This document shows positions 43,967 through 53,754 of a DNA stretch of 64,000 nucleotides, piece after piece. A program made the translations under genes and the position numbers. The notes under the pieces are model-generated. The model searched no databases, had not been told where the DNA came from, and worked only from the letters and a program-made list of their open reading frames with translations. Numbering within the stretch: position 1 is the first letter of the stretch; each line of letters starts with the position of its first letter. The DNA is from Paracoccus yibinensis. Its GTDB lineage: Bacteria > Pseudomonadota > Alphaproteobacteria > Rhodobacterales > Rhodobacteraceae. Location: positions 1 to 64,000 of the forward strand of contig NZ_JAVCWH010000008.1 in assembly GCF_030846195.1 (NCBI RefSeq), read 5' to 3'.

Positions 43967-44704
43967 ATGGAAAATACACAGGCCGTCCTTATTCACCCTG
44001 CAGTCGATGGCGGCATAAAGCGAGCCAGGCCGGATTTCACCGGCGGCACCCTGACCTGCAAATGCGCGACCAATCCGGTCAGGGTCCGGGTCGGCGCACA
44101 GACGGCGCACAACCACGTCTGCGGCTGCACCAAGTGCTGGAAGCCCGAGGGCGCGATCTTCAGCCAGGTCGCGGTCGTGTCGCGCGACGCGGTCGAGGTT
44201 CTGGAAAACGGCGACAAGCTGCAGATCGTCAACAAGGACGCGCCGATCCAGCGGTATGCCTGCACGGGCTGCGGCGTTCACATGTATGGCCGGATCGAGA
44301 ACAAGGACCATCCCTTCTATGGCCTGGACTTCGTCCATACCGAACTGTCCAAGGAAGACGGCTGGGCCGCGCCCGAATTCGCGGCCTTCGTCAGTTCGGT
44401 GATCGAATCCGGTGTGGCGCCGTCCCGGATGGACGGCATCCGGGCGCGGCTGCGCGAACTGGGGCTGACCCCCTATGACACGCTGTCGCCGCCCCTGATG
44501 GACGCCATCGCCACCCATGTCGCCAAGCGCGAGGGGAAACTGCCCTCTGCCCCTGCCAGCAAGAGCGCCGAGACAGCGCCGGCCCAGCCAAAGCCGGCCA
44601 CGTCCTCGGCGCCGCATCGTCCTGCCGCGTCGCCGCAGCCCGCCGTCGAAAGCGGATCGGTCTTCAGCCGCTTGCTGAACAAGCTGTTCGGCGGCCGGGG
44701 GTGA
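43967..44704 (+). CDS. gfa: S-(hydroxymethyl)glutathione synthase (glutathione-dependent formaldehyde-activating enzyme)
   Basis: 245 residues. Promotes condensation of formaldehyde with glutathione, the first step of formaldehyde oxidation. Zinc-binding cysteines fall at C31, C33, C52, C54, C57, C99 and C102 (TCKC, CGCTKC, CTGC), the same numbering I recall for Paracoccus denitrificans Gfa. The usual enzyme is about 190 residues; here residues about 190-245 form an extra Ala/Pro/Ser-rich tail ending in [20 protein letters not shown] precedes the ATG. The usual partner genes flhA or fghA are not adjacent. Confidence 0.9.
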   Translation: MENTQAVLIHPAVDGGIKRARPDFTGGTLTCKCATNPVRVRVGAQTAHNHVCGCTKCWKPEGAIFSQVAVVSRDAVEVLENGDKLQIVNKDAPIQRYACTGCGVHMYGRIENKDHPFYGLDFVHTELSKEDGWAAPEFAAFVSSVIESGVAPSRMDGIRARLRELGLTPYDTLSPPLMDAIATHVAKREGKLPSAPASKSAETAPAQPKPATSSAPHRPAASPQPAVESGSVFSRLLNKLFGGRG

Positions 44705-44764
44705 TGTGACGTCTGGCCGGACGGTGATGCGGGACCATGCCCTGCAAGGCCGCCGGTCCCGTCG

Positions 44765-44792
44765 GTGCCTGGCGATCTTCGGCGCCAGGCAC
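44765..44792 (+). terminator. Hairpin downstream of gfa
   Basis: Perfect 10-bp stem (GTGCCTGGCG / CGCCAGGCAC) with loop ATCTTCGG, 60 bases after the gfa stop and followed by GTCTTTCC. Probable terminator between gfa and the convergent LysR gene. I see no gene in the remainder of 44705-44941. Confidence 0.6.
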
Positions 44793-44941
44793 GTCTTTCC
44801 ACGGGCAAGCCCCGGCAAGGGCGTCCTGATGCGGCTTCAGCTGGCGACCGCCAGAGCCCCGGCAGCGGCCCCGGCAACGCCAAAAGGATCACGCGGAACC
44901 GGCGATCCCCGTCAGGCCGGGCAAATCCTTACTCCTTCCCC

Positions 44942-45838
44942 TCATGCTTCGGCCATTGCGCGAACCGCGAAGTCCAGAAAGGCCGAGGCGGTTGCGGTCG
45001 GCGGCAGGGCCGCGGCGCGGGCCAGGGCGATGCGGCTGGGGGGCAGCGGGTCGGTCAGGGCCAGGCGCACCACCCTGCCGCCGTCATAGGCCAGATCATG
45101 CGGCAGGTCCGTCGCAAGAAGCCCGACGCCCATGCCGTTGGCGACCATGGCGCGCAGCATCTCGATGGATCGGGTTTCGGCGGCGATGCGCGGCGCGAGG
45201 CCCGCGATCTGGAACAGCGACAGGAAATAGCCGCGGCTGTGCGGCAGGTTGATCAGGATCACCGGATCCTCTGCCAGATCTCGCAGCGACACGGCCCCGG
45301 CACCGGCCAGCCGGTGATCGGGCGGCACAAGCGCATGGGGCGGGACCGCCTGCAAGGGCGTCAGCGCCAGATCCGCCGGCAGCCCCGCGTCATAGACCAG
45401 GGCAAGGTCGATGCGCCCGCTGCGCAGGCCCTGCGCCAGTTCGGCAAGATCGCCCTCGACCAGGGTGATCCTCGCGGCAGGATGGCGGGCGGTGAAGCCG
45501 CGCACCAGCCGGGGGGCGTGTCGCGGGCCAAGCGTCGAATAGACGCCCAGCGACATCTCGCCCTCCGGCCCCGCGGCGGGGGCCAGGACCGCCCGAGCCT
45601 GGGCCAAGAGGGATTCGAGCGCGGCCAGCTTTTGCCGCCCGAAGGGGGTGGGCCGCATCCCCTGCCCCGGCAAGCGCAGGAACAAAGGCTGGCCGAAATG
45701 CGCCTCGACCTGGGCCACGGCCTGCGACACCGATGGCTGCGACACGTTTGCAGTCCGCGCTGCAGCGGCGGTGGACCCGCTTTCCGCCACAGCCAACAGA
45801 TAGATGATCTGGCGCAGGCCAATAGGTATCGGTTTCAC
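44942..45838 (-). CDS. LysR-family transcriptional regulator
   Basis: 298 residues. N-terminal helix-turn-helix (STAAAARTANVSQPSVSQAVAQVEAHFGQPLFLR), then a LysR effector domain. Divergent from the CoA-transferase/acyl-CoA dehydrogenase pair, with an AT-rich gap of about 80 bases containing TTC-N8-GAA (45841-45854). Likely controls that pair. The module repeats the LysR / CoA-transferase / acyl-CoA dehydrogenase theme seen at the left end of the window. Confidence 0.85.
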   Translation of the reverse strand: MKPIPIGLRQIIYLLAVAESGSTAAAARTANVSQPSVSQAVAQVEAHFGQPLFLRLPGQGMRPTPFGRQKLAALESLLAQARAVLAPAAGPEGEMSLGVYSTLGPRHAPRLVRGFTARHPAARITLVEGDLAELAQGLRSGRIDLALVYDAGLPADLALTPLQAVPPHALVPPDHRLAGAGAVSLRDLAEDPVILINLPHSRGYFLSLFQIAGLAPRIAAETRSIEMLRAMVANGMGVGLLATDLPHDLAYDGGRVVRLALTDPLPPSRIALARAAALPPTATASAFLDFAVRAMAEA

Positions 45839-45921
45839 TGATTTCTAACATTGGAAAAGATTGTTTCTACCTATAGCCTGCTCTGTCCTATCCTGTCCCG
45901 CGAAAAAGCATGGGGACTGTC

Positions 45922-47076
45922 ATGGACGAAGACCGAAGACCGCTGGCTGGGATCAGGGTGGTGGATTTCACACGGGTTCTGGCCGGGCCTTACGCCACGG
46001 CACTGATGGCCGACCTGGGCGCTGACGTCATCAAGATCGAAGGACCCGGCGGCGACGAATACCGCCATGTCGGCCCCTTTCGCGACGGTGAAAGCGCGCT
46101 GTTCCAGACCGCCAATCGCGGAAAGCGGTCCATCGTCTTGGATCTGCGGTCGCCCGGCGACCTGGCGACGGCGCGCGGTCTGGCCGCACGCGCCGACGTT
46201 CTGGTCGAGAATTTCCGGCCCGGCGTGATGGCCCGGCTGGGACTGGACGCGGCCAGCCTTCAGGCGGTCAATCCGGGGCTGGTCTATGCCTCGGTTTCGG
46301 GCTTCGGGCAAAACGGGCCGCATGCGGCGCGGCCCGCCTATGACATCATCGTGCAGGCCATGTCGGGCCTGATGGACCTGACCGGCGATCCGGCAGGCGC
46401 GCCGACGATGGTGGGCGAGGCGATGGCGGATGTGGCGGGTGGCCTGTTCGCGGCCTGGGGGATCATGGTGGCGCTGTTCGACCGCAGCCGCACCGGGCGG
46501 GGCCGGGTGGTCGATCTGGCGCTGTTCGATGCGCTGTTGTCGATGATGCCTTCGGCCGCGGCGCGGGTGCTGGTGTGCGACGGGGACCCCCTGCGCACCG
46601 GGAACCGCCACGCGCTGTCCGCGCCCTTCGGGGTGTATCCGGCGGGGCAAGGGCATTTCGCGGTGGCCGTGCTGAACGACAAGCTGTTCTCGGCCTTCTG
46701 CGACGTGATCGGCCAGCCGGCTCTGCGGGACGACCCGCGCATGGCCAGCGACGAAAGCCGCCGCGCGCATGAGCCGGTCCTGGCCGGCGCGATTGCTGCC
46801 TGGGCGTCCGGCCTGACGCCGGCACAGGCGGTGGCGGCGCTGTCGGCGGCGGGGGTTCCCGCGTCGGAACTGGCCTCGGCCCGCGACGCCTGGCTGTCGG
46901 ATCAGGCGCAGGCGCGGGGGCTGGCGACCCCGGTCGCCCATCCCGTGCTGGGACAGGTCAGCCTGCCGGAACAGCCGGTGCATTTTTCGGGCAGTCCGCG
47001 CGGCGCGCGCCGTGCCGCGCCCGCCCTGGATGAACATGGCGCCGCGATCCGCGCCGAACTGGAGACGGAACGATGA
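45922..47076 (+). CDS. CaiB/BaiF (class III) CoA-transferase
   Basis: 384 residues from the ATG at 45922, which has GGGGA upstream; an ATG at 45910 is possible. Family signature GIRVVDFTRVLAGPYATALMADLGADVIKIEGPGG; expected catalytic Asp141 in AYDIIVQAMSGLMDLTG. Its stop overlaps the acyl-CoA dehydrogenase start (ATGA). It would charge a carboxylic acid with CoA for that dehydrogenase. Substrate unknown. Confidence 0.85.
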   Translation: MDEDRRPLAGIRVVDFTRVLAGPYATALMADLGADVIKIEGPGGDEYRHVGPFRDGESALFQTANRGKRSIVLDLRSPGDLATARGLAARADVLVENFRPGVMARLGLDAASLQAVNPGLVYASVSGFGQNGPHAARPAYDIIVQAMSGLMDLTGDPAGAPTMVGEAMADVAGGLFAAWGIMVALFDRSRTGRGRVVDLALFDALLSMMPSAAARVLVCDGDPLRTGNRHALSAPFGVYPAGQGHFAVAVLNDKLFSAFCDVIGQPALRDDPRMASDESRRAHEPVLAGAIAAWASGLTPAQAVAALSAAGVPASELASARDAWLSDQAQARGLATPVAHPVLGQVSLPEQPVHFSGSPRGARRAAPALDEHGAAIRAELETER

Positions 47077-48206
47077 CCGATTGGAGCGATGACGAAGCGG
47101 CCGTGCTGGACCAGATCGCCCGCTTTGCCGAAGCGGTGCTGGCGCCCCGCGCGGCCAACCTGGATGAAACGGCGACCTTTGCCACCTGCCACCTGCCCGC
47201 CATGGCCGAACTGGGCCTGATGGGCCTGAACCTGCCCGAGGAGGACGGCGGCCTTGGCCTGTCCGGCCCCGCCCTTTACCGCGCGGTGGAGCTGGTCGCG
47301 GGGGCCTGCGGATCGACCGCCTCGCTGCTGACGGCGCATTATCTGGCGACAGATTCGCTGCATCTGGGGGCGGATGCGGCGCTGCGGGCGCGGTTCCTGC
47401 CGCAGGCGGCGGCGGGCAGCCTGGGCGCATTCGCCCTGACCGAACCGCAGGCCGGGTCGAACCCCGCCGACATGCGCACCGTGGCGCGGCGCGACGGCGC
47501 GGGATACCGGCTGCGCGGGGCAAAGTGCTTCATTTCCAACGCAGGCGCGGCCGATTTCATGGTGGTCTATGCCAAGAGCGACCCTGACGCGGGCGCGCGG
47601 GGCGTGTCGGCCTTCGTGGTCGAACCGAAGGTGACGCCGGGCATCGTCGTCGCCCCGGCGGAACGCACCATGGGCTTGCGCGGCGGCCATGTCTTTGGCG
47701 TCACCTTCGACGACTGCTTCGTCCCGGAAGAAAACCGCATCGGTGCCGAGGGCACGGGCTTCCGCACTGCCATGAAGGTTCTGGACAACGGCCGGATCGA
47801 GGTCGCGGCCCAGGCCACCGGCATCGCCGCCGTGGCCCTGGACGCGGCCGTCGCCTATGCCAAGGAACGGCAGGTGGGCGGCCATCCCATCGCGGATTTC
47901 CAGGGGCTGCAATGGATGCTGGCCGACAGCGCCAACGACCTTGCCGCCGCCCGCGCCCTGGGGCTGGCTGCGGCGCGGCTGCGGGGGACCGGCGCGCGCT
48001 ATTCCACCGAAAGCGCCCATGCCAAGCTGTTCGCGTCCGAGGCCGCCTGGCGCATCGCCGACCGCGCCCTGCAGATTCACGGCGGATACGGCTATTGCCG
48101 CGATTTCCCGCTGGAACGCTATCTGCGCGACCTGCGGATCTTCCGCATCTACGAGGGCAGTTCAGAGGTTCAGCGCAGCATCATCGCGCGCGGCCTGCTG
48201 GCCTGA
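47073..48206 (+). CDS. Acyl-CoA dehydrogenase
   Basis: 377 residues. FAD-enzyme motifs are FALTEPQAGSNPADM, IHGGYGYCRDFPLERYLRDLRIF and catalytic Glu361 in [20 protein letters not shown], the short/medium-chain position. ATG overlaps the CoA-transferase stop. More like general short/branched-chain acyl-CoA dehydrogenases than glutaryl-CoA dehydrogenase, lacking the YRS-VQSS region. Works with ETF in the cytoplasm. Confidence 0.87.
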   Translation: MTDWSDDEAAVLDQIARFAEAVLAPRAANLDETATFATCHLPAMAELGLMGLNLPEEDGGLGLSGPALYRAVELVAGACGSTASLLTAHYLATDSLHLGADAALRARFLPQAAAGSLGAFALTEPQAGSNPADMRTVARRDGAGYRLRGAKCFISNAGAADFMVVYAKSDPDAGARGVSAFVVEPKVTPGIVVAPAERTMGLRGGHVFGVTFDDCFVPEENRIGAEGTGFRTAMKVLDNGRIEVAAQATGIAAVALDAAVAYAKERQVGGHPIADFQGLQWMLADSANDLAAARALGLAAARLRGTGARYSTESAHAKLFASEAAWRIADRALQIHGGYGYCRDFPLERYLRDLRIFRIYEGSSEVQRSIIARGLLA

Positions 48207-48212
48207 ACGGCG

Positions 48213-48234
48213 TCCCCGGCCCTGCGGCCGGGGA
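48213..48234. terminator. Bidirectional terminator-like hairpin
   Basis: TCCCCGGCC-CTGC-GGCCGGGGA, a perfect 9-bp stem with a 4-base loop, fills the 32-base gap between two convergent genes (acyl-CoA dehydrogenase and the amino acid transporter ATPase). It can serve both strands. Confidence 0.7.
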
Positions 48235-48238
48235 TCGC

Positions 48239-49009
<771 letters not shown>

Positions 49010-49011
49010 CG

Positions 49012-49671
49012 TCATGTCCTTTCGATGAGGTGTTTCGTGACGCGCGCCTCGAACCGGCGGCCCAGGCGGGAAATGGTCTCGACCAGGCCCCAGAAGAACA
49101 GGGCCAAGACCAGGTTCGCCTCGACATAGCGGAAGGTTTCCGCCGACATGCGGCTGACCTGATACATCAGTTCGGGCACGGTGATGATGGACAGGATCAC
49201 CGTTTCCTTGGTCAGGATGATCGAGAAGTTGATCAGCGCCGGCAGCGCCGACACCATCGACAAGGGCAGCAGGATCCGGCGCACGATGGAGGCTTCGGTC
49301 ATGCCGATGGCGCGCGCGGCCTCCAGTTGCCCCAGGGGCACGGCACGGAAGCCCGCGCGGAAGATTTCCGCGAAATAGGGACTGCCGTAAATGGTCAGGC
49401 CCAGAAGCCCGGCGGGCAGCGCGTCCAGCCGCAACCCGATCAGCGGGCCGCCGTAATACAGCACGAACAGCTGCACCAGGAAGGGCGTGCCGCGGATTAC
49501 CTCAATATAGACCTGCAGGATCCAGCACAGCCAGCGGGGACCGTAATGGCGCAGCAGCGCGATCAGCAGCCCCAGGCCCATGCCGAAGATCGTGCCGAGC
49601 GCCCAGCACAGGACGGTAAAGCCGAAGCCGCGCAGCAGGGCGGGGCCGTATTGTTGCAGCAGGTCCATCAC
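49012..49671 (-). CDS. Polar amino acid ABC transporter permease (HisM/GlnP-like), second
   Basis: 219 residues, about five membrane segments; EAA loop [24 protein letters not shown] and the motif [17 protein letters not shown]. Starts inside the previous permease gene's stop (ATGA). The two permeases make a heterodimeric channel. Confidence 0.9.
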   Translation of the reverse strand: MMDLLQQYGPALLRGFGFTVLCWALGTIFGMGLGLLIALLRHYGPRWLCWILQVYIEVIRGTPFLVQLFVLYYGGPLIGLRLDALPAGLLGLTIYGSPYFAEIFRAGFRAVPLGQLEAARAIGMTEASIVRRILLPLSMVSALPALINFSIILTKETVILSIITVPELMYQVSRMSAETFRYVEANLVLALFFWGLVETISRLGRRFEARVTKHLIERT

Positions 49672-50315
49672 ACGGCCGTCCTGTGTTCAAGCCAGCGTCC
49701 CAGACCCGCAAGGCAGAGGTTGATGACCAGATAGATGCAGGCCGCCGCCAGATAGACCTCGAGCGGGCGGAAGGTGGTCGCGGCCTGCGCCTGGCTGGCG
49801 CGGGTGATCTCCAGGATGCCCACCACCGACACCAGCGAGGATGCCTTGACCAGCAGGATCAGCTCGTTGATCAGCGCGGGCAGCGACATGGTGACCGCCT
49901 GCGGCAGGATCACCCGTCGCCAGACGTCGGCGGGGGTCATGCCGATGGCCACGGCCGCCTCGGCCTGGCCGCGCGGCAGGGCGTTGATCGCGCCCCGCCA
50001 GATTTCCGAGATATAGGCACTGGCGCAGACACCCACGGTGAAGACGGCGGCGACCATGGCCGGCACGTCCACCCCGATCAGCGGCAGCGAGTAATAGAAG
50101 ACCAGAAGCTGCACCAGAAGCGGGACGCCCCGCAGGAAGCTGACCCAAACCGCGCCAAAGCGGCGCAGGGAGCGCGAGGGCGACAGCCGCGCCGCGCAGA
50201 TCAGCGTGCCGATCACCAGCCCCAGGGCGATCCCCCCGACCGAGATCAACAGCGTGTATCGCGCGGCCCAGAACAGCGGCACGAGGCTTTCCAGGAAAAC
50301 CGGGATCGAGAACAT
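49668..50315 (-). CDS. Polar amino acid ABC transporter permease (HisQ/GlnP-like), first
   Basis: 215 residues with the family motif FLRGVPLLVQLLVFYYSLPLIG and EAA loop RGQAEAAVAIGMTPADVWRRVILPQ. It follows the binding-protein gene after a 78-base gap holding a strong hairpin, and is coupled to the second permease. Confidence 0.9.
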   Translation of the reverse strand: MFSIPVFLESLVPLFWAARYTLLISVGGIALGLVIGTLICAARLSPSRSLRRFGAVWVSFLRGVPLLVQLLVFYYSLPLIGVDVPAMVAAVFTVGVCASAYISEIWRGAINALPRGQAEAAVAIGMTPADVWRRVILPQAVTMSLPALINELILLVKASSLVSVVGILEITRASQAQAATTFRPLEVYLAAACIYLVINLCLAGLGRWLEHRTAV

Positions 50316-50355
50316 GGCACCTCTGTCTGACGGGTCGCGGGCAGGTCGGGCGAAG

Positions 50356-50385
50356 CGCGCCGGGCGGGCCGTGCCGCCCGGCGCG
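50356..50385 (-). terminator. Intercistronic hairpin after the polar amino acid binding-protein gene
   Basis: Perfect 12-bp stem (CGCGCCGGGCGG / CCGCCCGGCGCG) with a 6-base loop, 8 bases after the binding-protein stop on the minus strand; the longest of the four such hairpins. No T-tract. Confidence 0.78.
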
Positions 50386-50393
50386 AGGTCGGA

Positions 50394-51212
50394 TCAGTTG
50401 GTGGGCACTTCGCGCGGCAGTTCCGAATAGGTGCCCAGCCACTTTTCATGGATGGCCTTGACGCGGCCGTCATCGGTCATCTTCAGCATCGCGTCGTTGA
50501 TGGCCTGGGCCAGGGATTCGCTGGCTTCCTCCTTGCGCAGCACCCAGGCGAAGTATTTCGGTTCGCCGAACTGGGCAGGCTCGAACAGGGCGAAGGTTTC
50601 CGGGCGCGACTTGACCAGATAGGTCAGGTTGGGAAGCGAACCCGCCACGGCGTCCAGACGTCCGGCGGCAAGGTCGGCATAGGCTTCGTCGGTGGTGCCG
50701 TATTCCTTGATGGTGATGCCGCCCAGGGTTTCGCCGTAAGCTTCAAGCTGCTTGAACTGCGCGGTTCCCTGCTGGACGCCGACGGTCTTGCCCTTGATGT
50801 CCTCGGGCTTGGTCATGTCGTCGTTGCCCGCAGCCTTGACCAGCGACACGGTGGCGTCGGCGATGGGCAGGGTGAAGGTGTAACGCTCCAGCCGTTCGGG
50901 GGTGATGGTGACGGGGGCGATCACGATGTCGAACTTGCCCACCTCCAGGCCCGGAAGCTCGGCCGTCCAGGGGATGTCCTGATAGACCGGCTCGACGCCA
51001 AGTTCCTTGGCGACCTCGTCGAACAGGTCCTTGGTGATGCCTTCGTAGGTGCCGTTGTTCAGCATGTCGAAGGGGGCATAGTGCATGTCGGTGGCGGTGA
51101 CGATCTTGCCGGCCGCCTTGATGTCGGCCAGCTGGTCGGCCGTGGCGGCGGTGCCCAGGCCCAGGGCGGCAAGGCCCAGAAGCGCGGCGCGCAAGGTGTT
51201 GTGGATGGTCAT
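50394..51212 (-). CDS. Polar amino acid ABC transporter substrate-binding protein
   Basis: 272 residues. Signal peptide MTIHNTLRAALLGLAALGLG with cleavage near ATADQ; the mature protein has the SBP family 3 pattern (GKIVTATDMHYAPFDMLNNGTYEGITKDLFDEVAKELG, then KFDIVIAPVTITPERLERYTFTLP). AAGGAG precedes the ATG. Position 62 bases after hutU suggests histidine or urocanate as ligand, though Arg/Gln-type ligands cannot be excluded by reading alone. Confidence 0.88.
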   Translation of the reverse strand: MTIHNTLRAALLGLAALGLGTAATADQLADIKAAGKIVTATDMHYAPFDMLNNGTYEGITKDLFDEVAKELGVEPVYQDIPWTAELPGLEVGKFDIVIAPVTITPERLERYTFTLPIADATVSLVKAAGNDDMTKPEDIKGKTVGVQQGTAQFKQLEAYGETLGGITIKEYGTTDEAYADLAAGRLDAVAGSLPNLTYLVKSRPETFALFEPAQFGEPKYFAWVLRKEEASESLAQAINDAMLKMTDDGRVKAIHEKWLGTYSELPREVPTN

Positions 51213-51241
51213 CGTTTTACTCCTTGTTGGTCAGGTTGGTG

Positions 51242-51267
51242 GGCGCCGCACGCGGTGCTGCGGCGCC
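51242..51267 (-). terminator. Hairpin between hutU and the transporter genes
   Basis: GGCGCCGCA / TGCGGCGCC, a perfect 9-bp stem with an 8-base loop, starts 7 bases after the hutU stop. No T-tract, so transport genes may still be read through from the hut promoter. Confidence 0.65.
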
Positions 51268-51274
51268 TCTGTTA

Positions 51275-52954
51275 TCAGAGGATCGCGGGAAGGTTCAGCC
51301 CATGTTCGCGCGCGCAATCAAGGGCGATGTCATAGCCCGCGTCGGCGTGGCGCATGACGCCGGTGGCCGGGTCGTTCCACAGCACGCGCTCGATCCGGCG
51401 GTCAGCGTCCTCGGACCCGTCGCAGCAGATCACCATGCCGGAATGCTGGGAAAAGCCCATGCCGACGCCGCCGCCGTGGTGCAGCGACACCCAGGTCGCC
51501 CCGGATGCCGTGTTCAGCAGCGCGTTCAGCAGCGGCCAGTCGCTGACCGCGTCCGACCCGTCCTTCATCGCCTCGGTTTCCCGGTTGGGGCTGGCGACGC
51601 TGCCCGAATCGAGGTGGTCGCGGCCGATCACCACAGGGGCCTTCAATTCGCCGTTGCGCACCATCTCGTTGATCGCCAGCCCCGCCCGGTGCCGGTCGCC
51701 CAGGCCGATCCACATGATCCGGGCGGGCAGACCCTGGAAGGCGATGCGGTCGCGCGCCATGTCCAGCCAGTTGTGCAGGTGGGCGTTGTCGGGGAACAGC
51801 TCCTTCATCCGCCGGTCGGTCTTGTAGATGTCCTCGGGATCACCCGACAGCGCGGCCCAGCGGAAGGGGCCGATACCCCGGCAGAACAGCGGGCGGATAT
51901 AGGCGGGCACGAAGCCCGGGAAGGCGAAGGCGTTTTCCAACCCTTCTTCCTTGGCCACCTGGCGGATGTTGTTGCCATAATCCAGCGTCGGCACGCCTGC
52001 GTTCCAGAAATCGACCATGGCCGCGACATGGGCCTTCATGCTGGCGCGGGCGGCCTGTTCGACGGCCTTGGGGTCGCTGTCCTGGCGCGCGCGCCATTCG
52101 GCCACGGACCAGCCCAGCGGCAGATAGCCGTGGATCGGGTCATGGGCGCTTGTCTGGTCGGTGACGATGTCGGGACGCGGGCCGCCCGCCTTCATGCGGC
52201 GCACCAGTTCGGGAAAGACCTCGGCCGCATTGCCGATCAGGGCCACGGACTTGGCCTCTCCGGCCTTGGTCCAGCGGTCGATCATCGCCAGGGCCTCATC
52301 CAGGGTATGGGCCTTCTCGTCGCAATAGCGGGTGCGGATGCGGAAGTCGGCGCGGGTTTCGTCGCATTCGACGGCCAGGCAGCAGGCCCCGGCCATCACC
52401 GCGGCCAGCGGCTGCGCGCCGCCCATCCCGCCCAAGCCTGCGGTCAGGATCCACTTGCCGCTCAGGTTGCCGCCGTAATGCTGGCGCCCGGCCTCGGCGA
52501 AGGTTTCATAGGTGCCCTGCACGATGCCCTGGGTGCCGATATAGATCCAGGACCCGGCGGTCATCTGGCCGTACATCGCCAGGCCCTTCTTGTCCAAGTC
52601 GTTGAAATGGTCCCAGGTGGCCCAGTGCGGCACCAGGTTCGAATTGGCGATCAGCACGCGCGGCGCGTCCTTGTGGGTGCGGAAGACGCCGACGGGCTTG
52701 CCCGATTGGACCAGTAGGGTCTGGTCCTCGTCCAGGTCGCGCAGGCTGGCGACGATCTTGTCGAAATCGGCCCAGGTCCGGGCGGCGCGGCCGATGCCGC
52801 CATAGACGACCAGTTCGTGCGGATTTTCCGCCACGTCGGGATGGAGGTTGTTCATCAGCATCCGCAAGGGCGCCTCGGTCATCCAGCTTTTCGCGGTCAG
52901 TTCCGTGCCGGTGGCCGGAAAGACGTCGCGGATGTTGTGACGGGGATTGGTCAT
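51275..52954 (-). CDS. hutU: Urocanate hydratase
   Basis: 559 residues, normal length. Converts urocanate to imidazolonepropionate with tightly bound NAD+. Recognisable stretches are [32 protein letters not shown]-like [18 protein letters not shown] for the NAD site, [22 protein letters not shown] and [19 protein letters not shown]. Second step of histidine degradation; last hut enzyme gene on this strand, 2 bases after hutG. Confidence 0.96.
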   Translation of the reverse strand: MTNPRHNIRDVFPATGTELTAKSWMTEAPLRMLMNNLHPDVAENPHELVVYGGIGRAARTWADFDKIVASLRDLDEDQTLLVQSGKPVGVFRTHKDAPRVLIANSNLVPHWATWDHFNDLDKKGLAMYGQMTAGSWIYIGTQGIVQGTYETFAEAGRQHYGGNLSGKWILTAGLGGMGGAQPLAAVMAGACCLAVECDETRADFRIRTRYCDEKAHTLDEALAMIDRWTKAGEAKSVALIGNAAEVFPELVRRMKAGGPRPDIVTDQTSAHDPIHGYLPLGWSVAEWRARQDSDPKAVEQAARASMKAHVAAMVDFWNAGVPTLDYGNNIRQVAKEEGLENAFAFPGFVPAYIRPLFCRGIGPFRWAALSGDPEDIYKTDRRMKELFPDNAHLHNWLDMARDRIAFQGLPARIMWIGLGDRHRAGLAINEMVRNGELKAPVVIGRDHLDSGSVASPNRETEAMKDGSDAVSDWPLLNALLNTASGATWVSLHHGGGVGMGFSQHSGMVICCDGSEDADRRIERVLWNDPATGVMRHADAGYDIALDCAREHGLNLPAIL

Positions 52955-52956
52955 GG

Positions 52957-53754
52957 TCAGCCTTTCAGATCGGGGGCCAGATCGGCAAGCGTTGCAAGGA
53001 TGTGCTGCAGGGTGTCGCGCAGCGGCGCGGCCTTCGCGGGATCAAAGGCGAAGGGCGGGGTCTCGGTCGCCAGATGGGTGGACTGGGCCAGTTCCATCTG
53101 GATGGCGTGGACGCCATCGGCGGGGCGGCCGTAATGGCGCGTGGTCCAGCCGCCCTTGAAGCGGCCGTTGACCGCCATGGTCCGTCCCGTTGCGCGGCAG
53201 ATCGCCTCGACCGCGGACTGGATGCGCGGGTCGCAGGTCGTGCCCCCGGCGGTGCCGATGTTGAAATCGGGCAGCGTGCCGTCGAACAGGAACGGGATCC
53301 GCGACCGGATCGAGTGGCAGTCGTAAAGGATCGCCACCCCGTGCCGGGCCCGCACGCGCTCGATCTCGGCCGATAGGGCGGCGTGATAGGGCGCATGGAA
53401 ACGGGCGGTGCGGTCGGCCAAGTCCTGGGCGGTGGGCTCCTGCGTCCAGATCGGCTGGCCGTCGAAATCGGTCAGTGGCACCAGCCCGGTGGTGTTCTGG
53501 CCGGGATAAAGGCTTTCATTGTCCGGCCCGCGATTGGCGTCGATCACATAGCGGTGGAAGGTCGCGCGCACCACCGTCGCCCCCGGCAGCAGCCCGGCAT
53601 ACAGCCGTTCCACATGCCAGTCGGTATCGGCCAGCAGCCTTCCCCGGTCGTTCAGGCGGGCCGCGACGTCGTCCGGCAGCCAGGTCCCGACATGGGGCAG
53701 GCCCAGGATGACGGGGCCGTCGCCCGGTTCGACGATGACGGGATCGGGGATCAC
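52957..53754 (-). CDS. hutG: N-formylglutamate deformylase
   Basis: 265 residues from a GTG at 53754 that overlaps the hutH stop (GTGA). Zn-dependent; releases formate and glutamate, the final step after HutF. Motifs [58 protein letters not shown] and a C-terminal MELAQSTHL. The same frame is open far upstream through hutH, but that part is an overlap artefact. With HutF this gives the five-step, two-stage deamination route of pseudomonads and Rhodobacterales. Confidence 0.94.
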   Translation of the reverse strand: MIPDPVIVEPGDGPVILGLPHVGTWLPDDVAARLNDRGRLLADTDWHVERLYAGLLPGATVVRATFHRYVIDANRGPDNESLYPGQNTTGLVPLTDFDGQPIWTQEPTAQDLADRTARFHAPYHAALSAEIERVRARHGVAILYDCHSIRSRIPFLFDGTLPDFNIGTAGGTTCDPRIQSAVEAICRATGRTMAVNGRFKGGWTTRHYGRPADGVHAIQMELAQSTHLATETPPFAFDPAKAAPLRDTLQHILATLADLAPDLKG

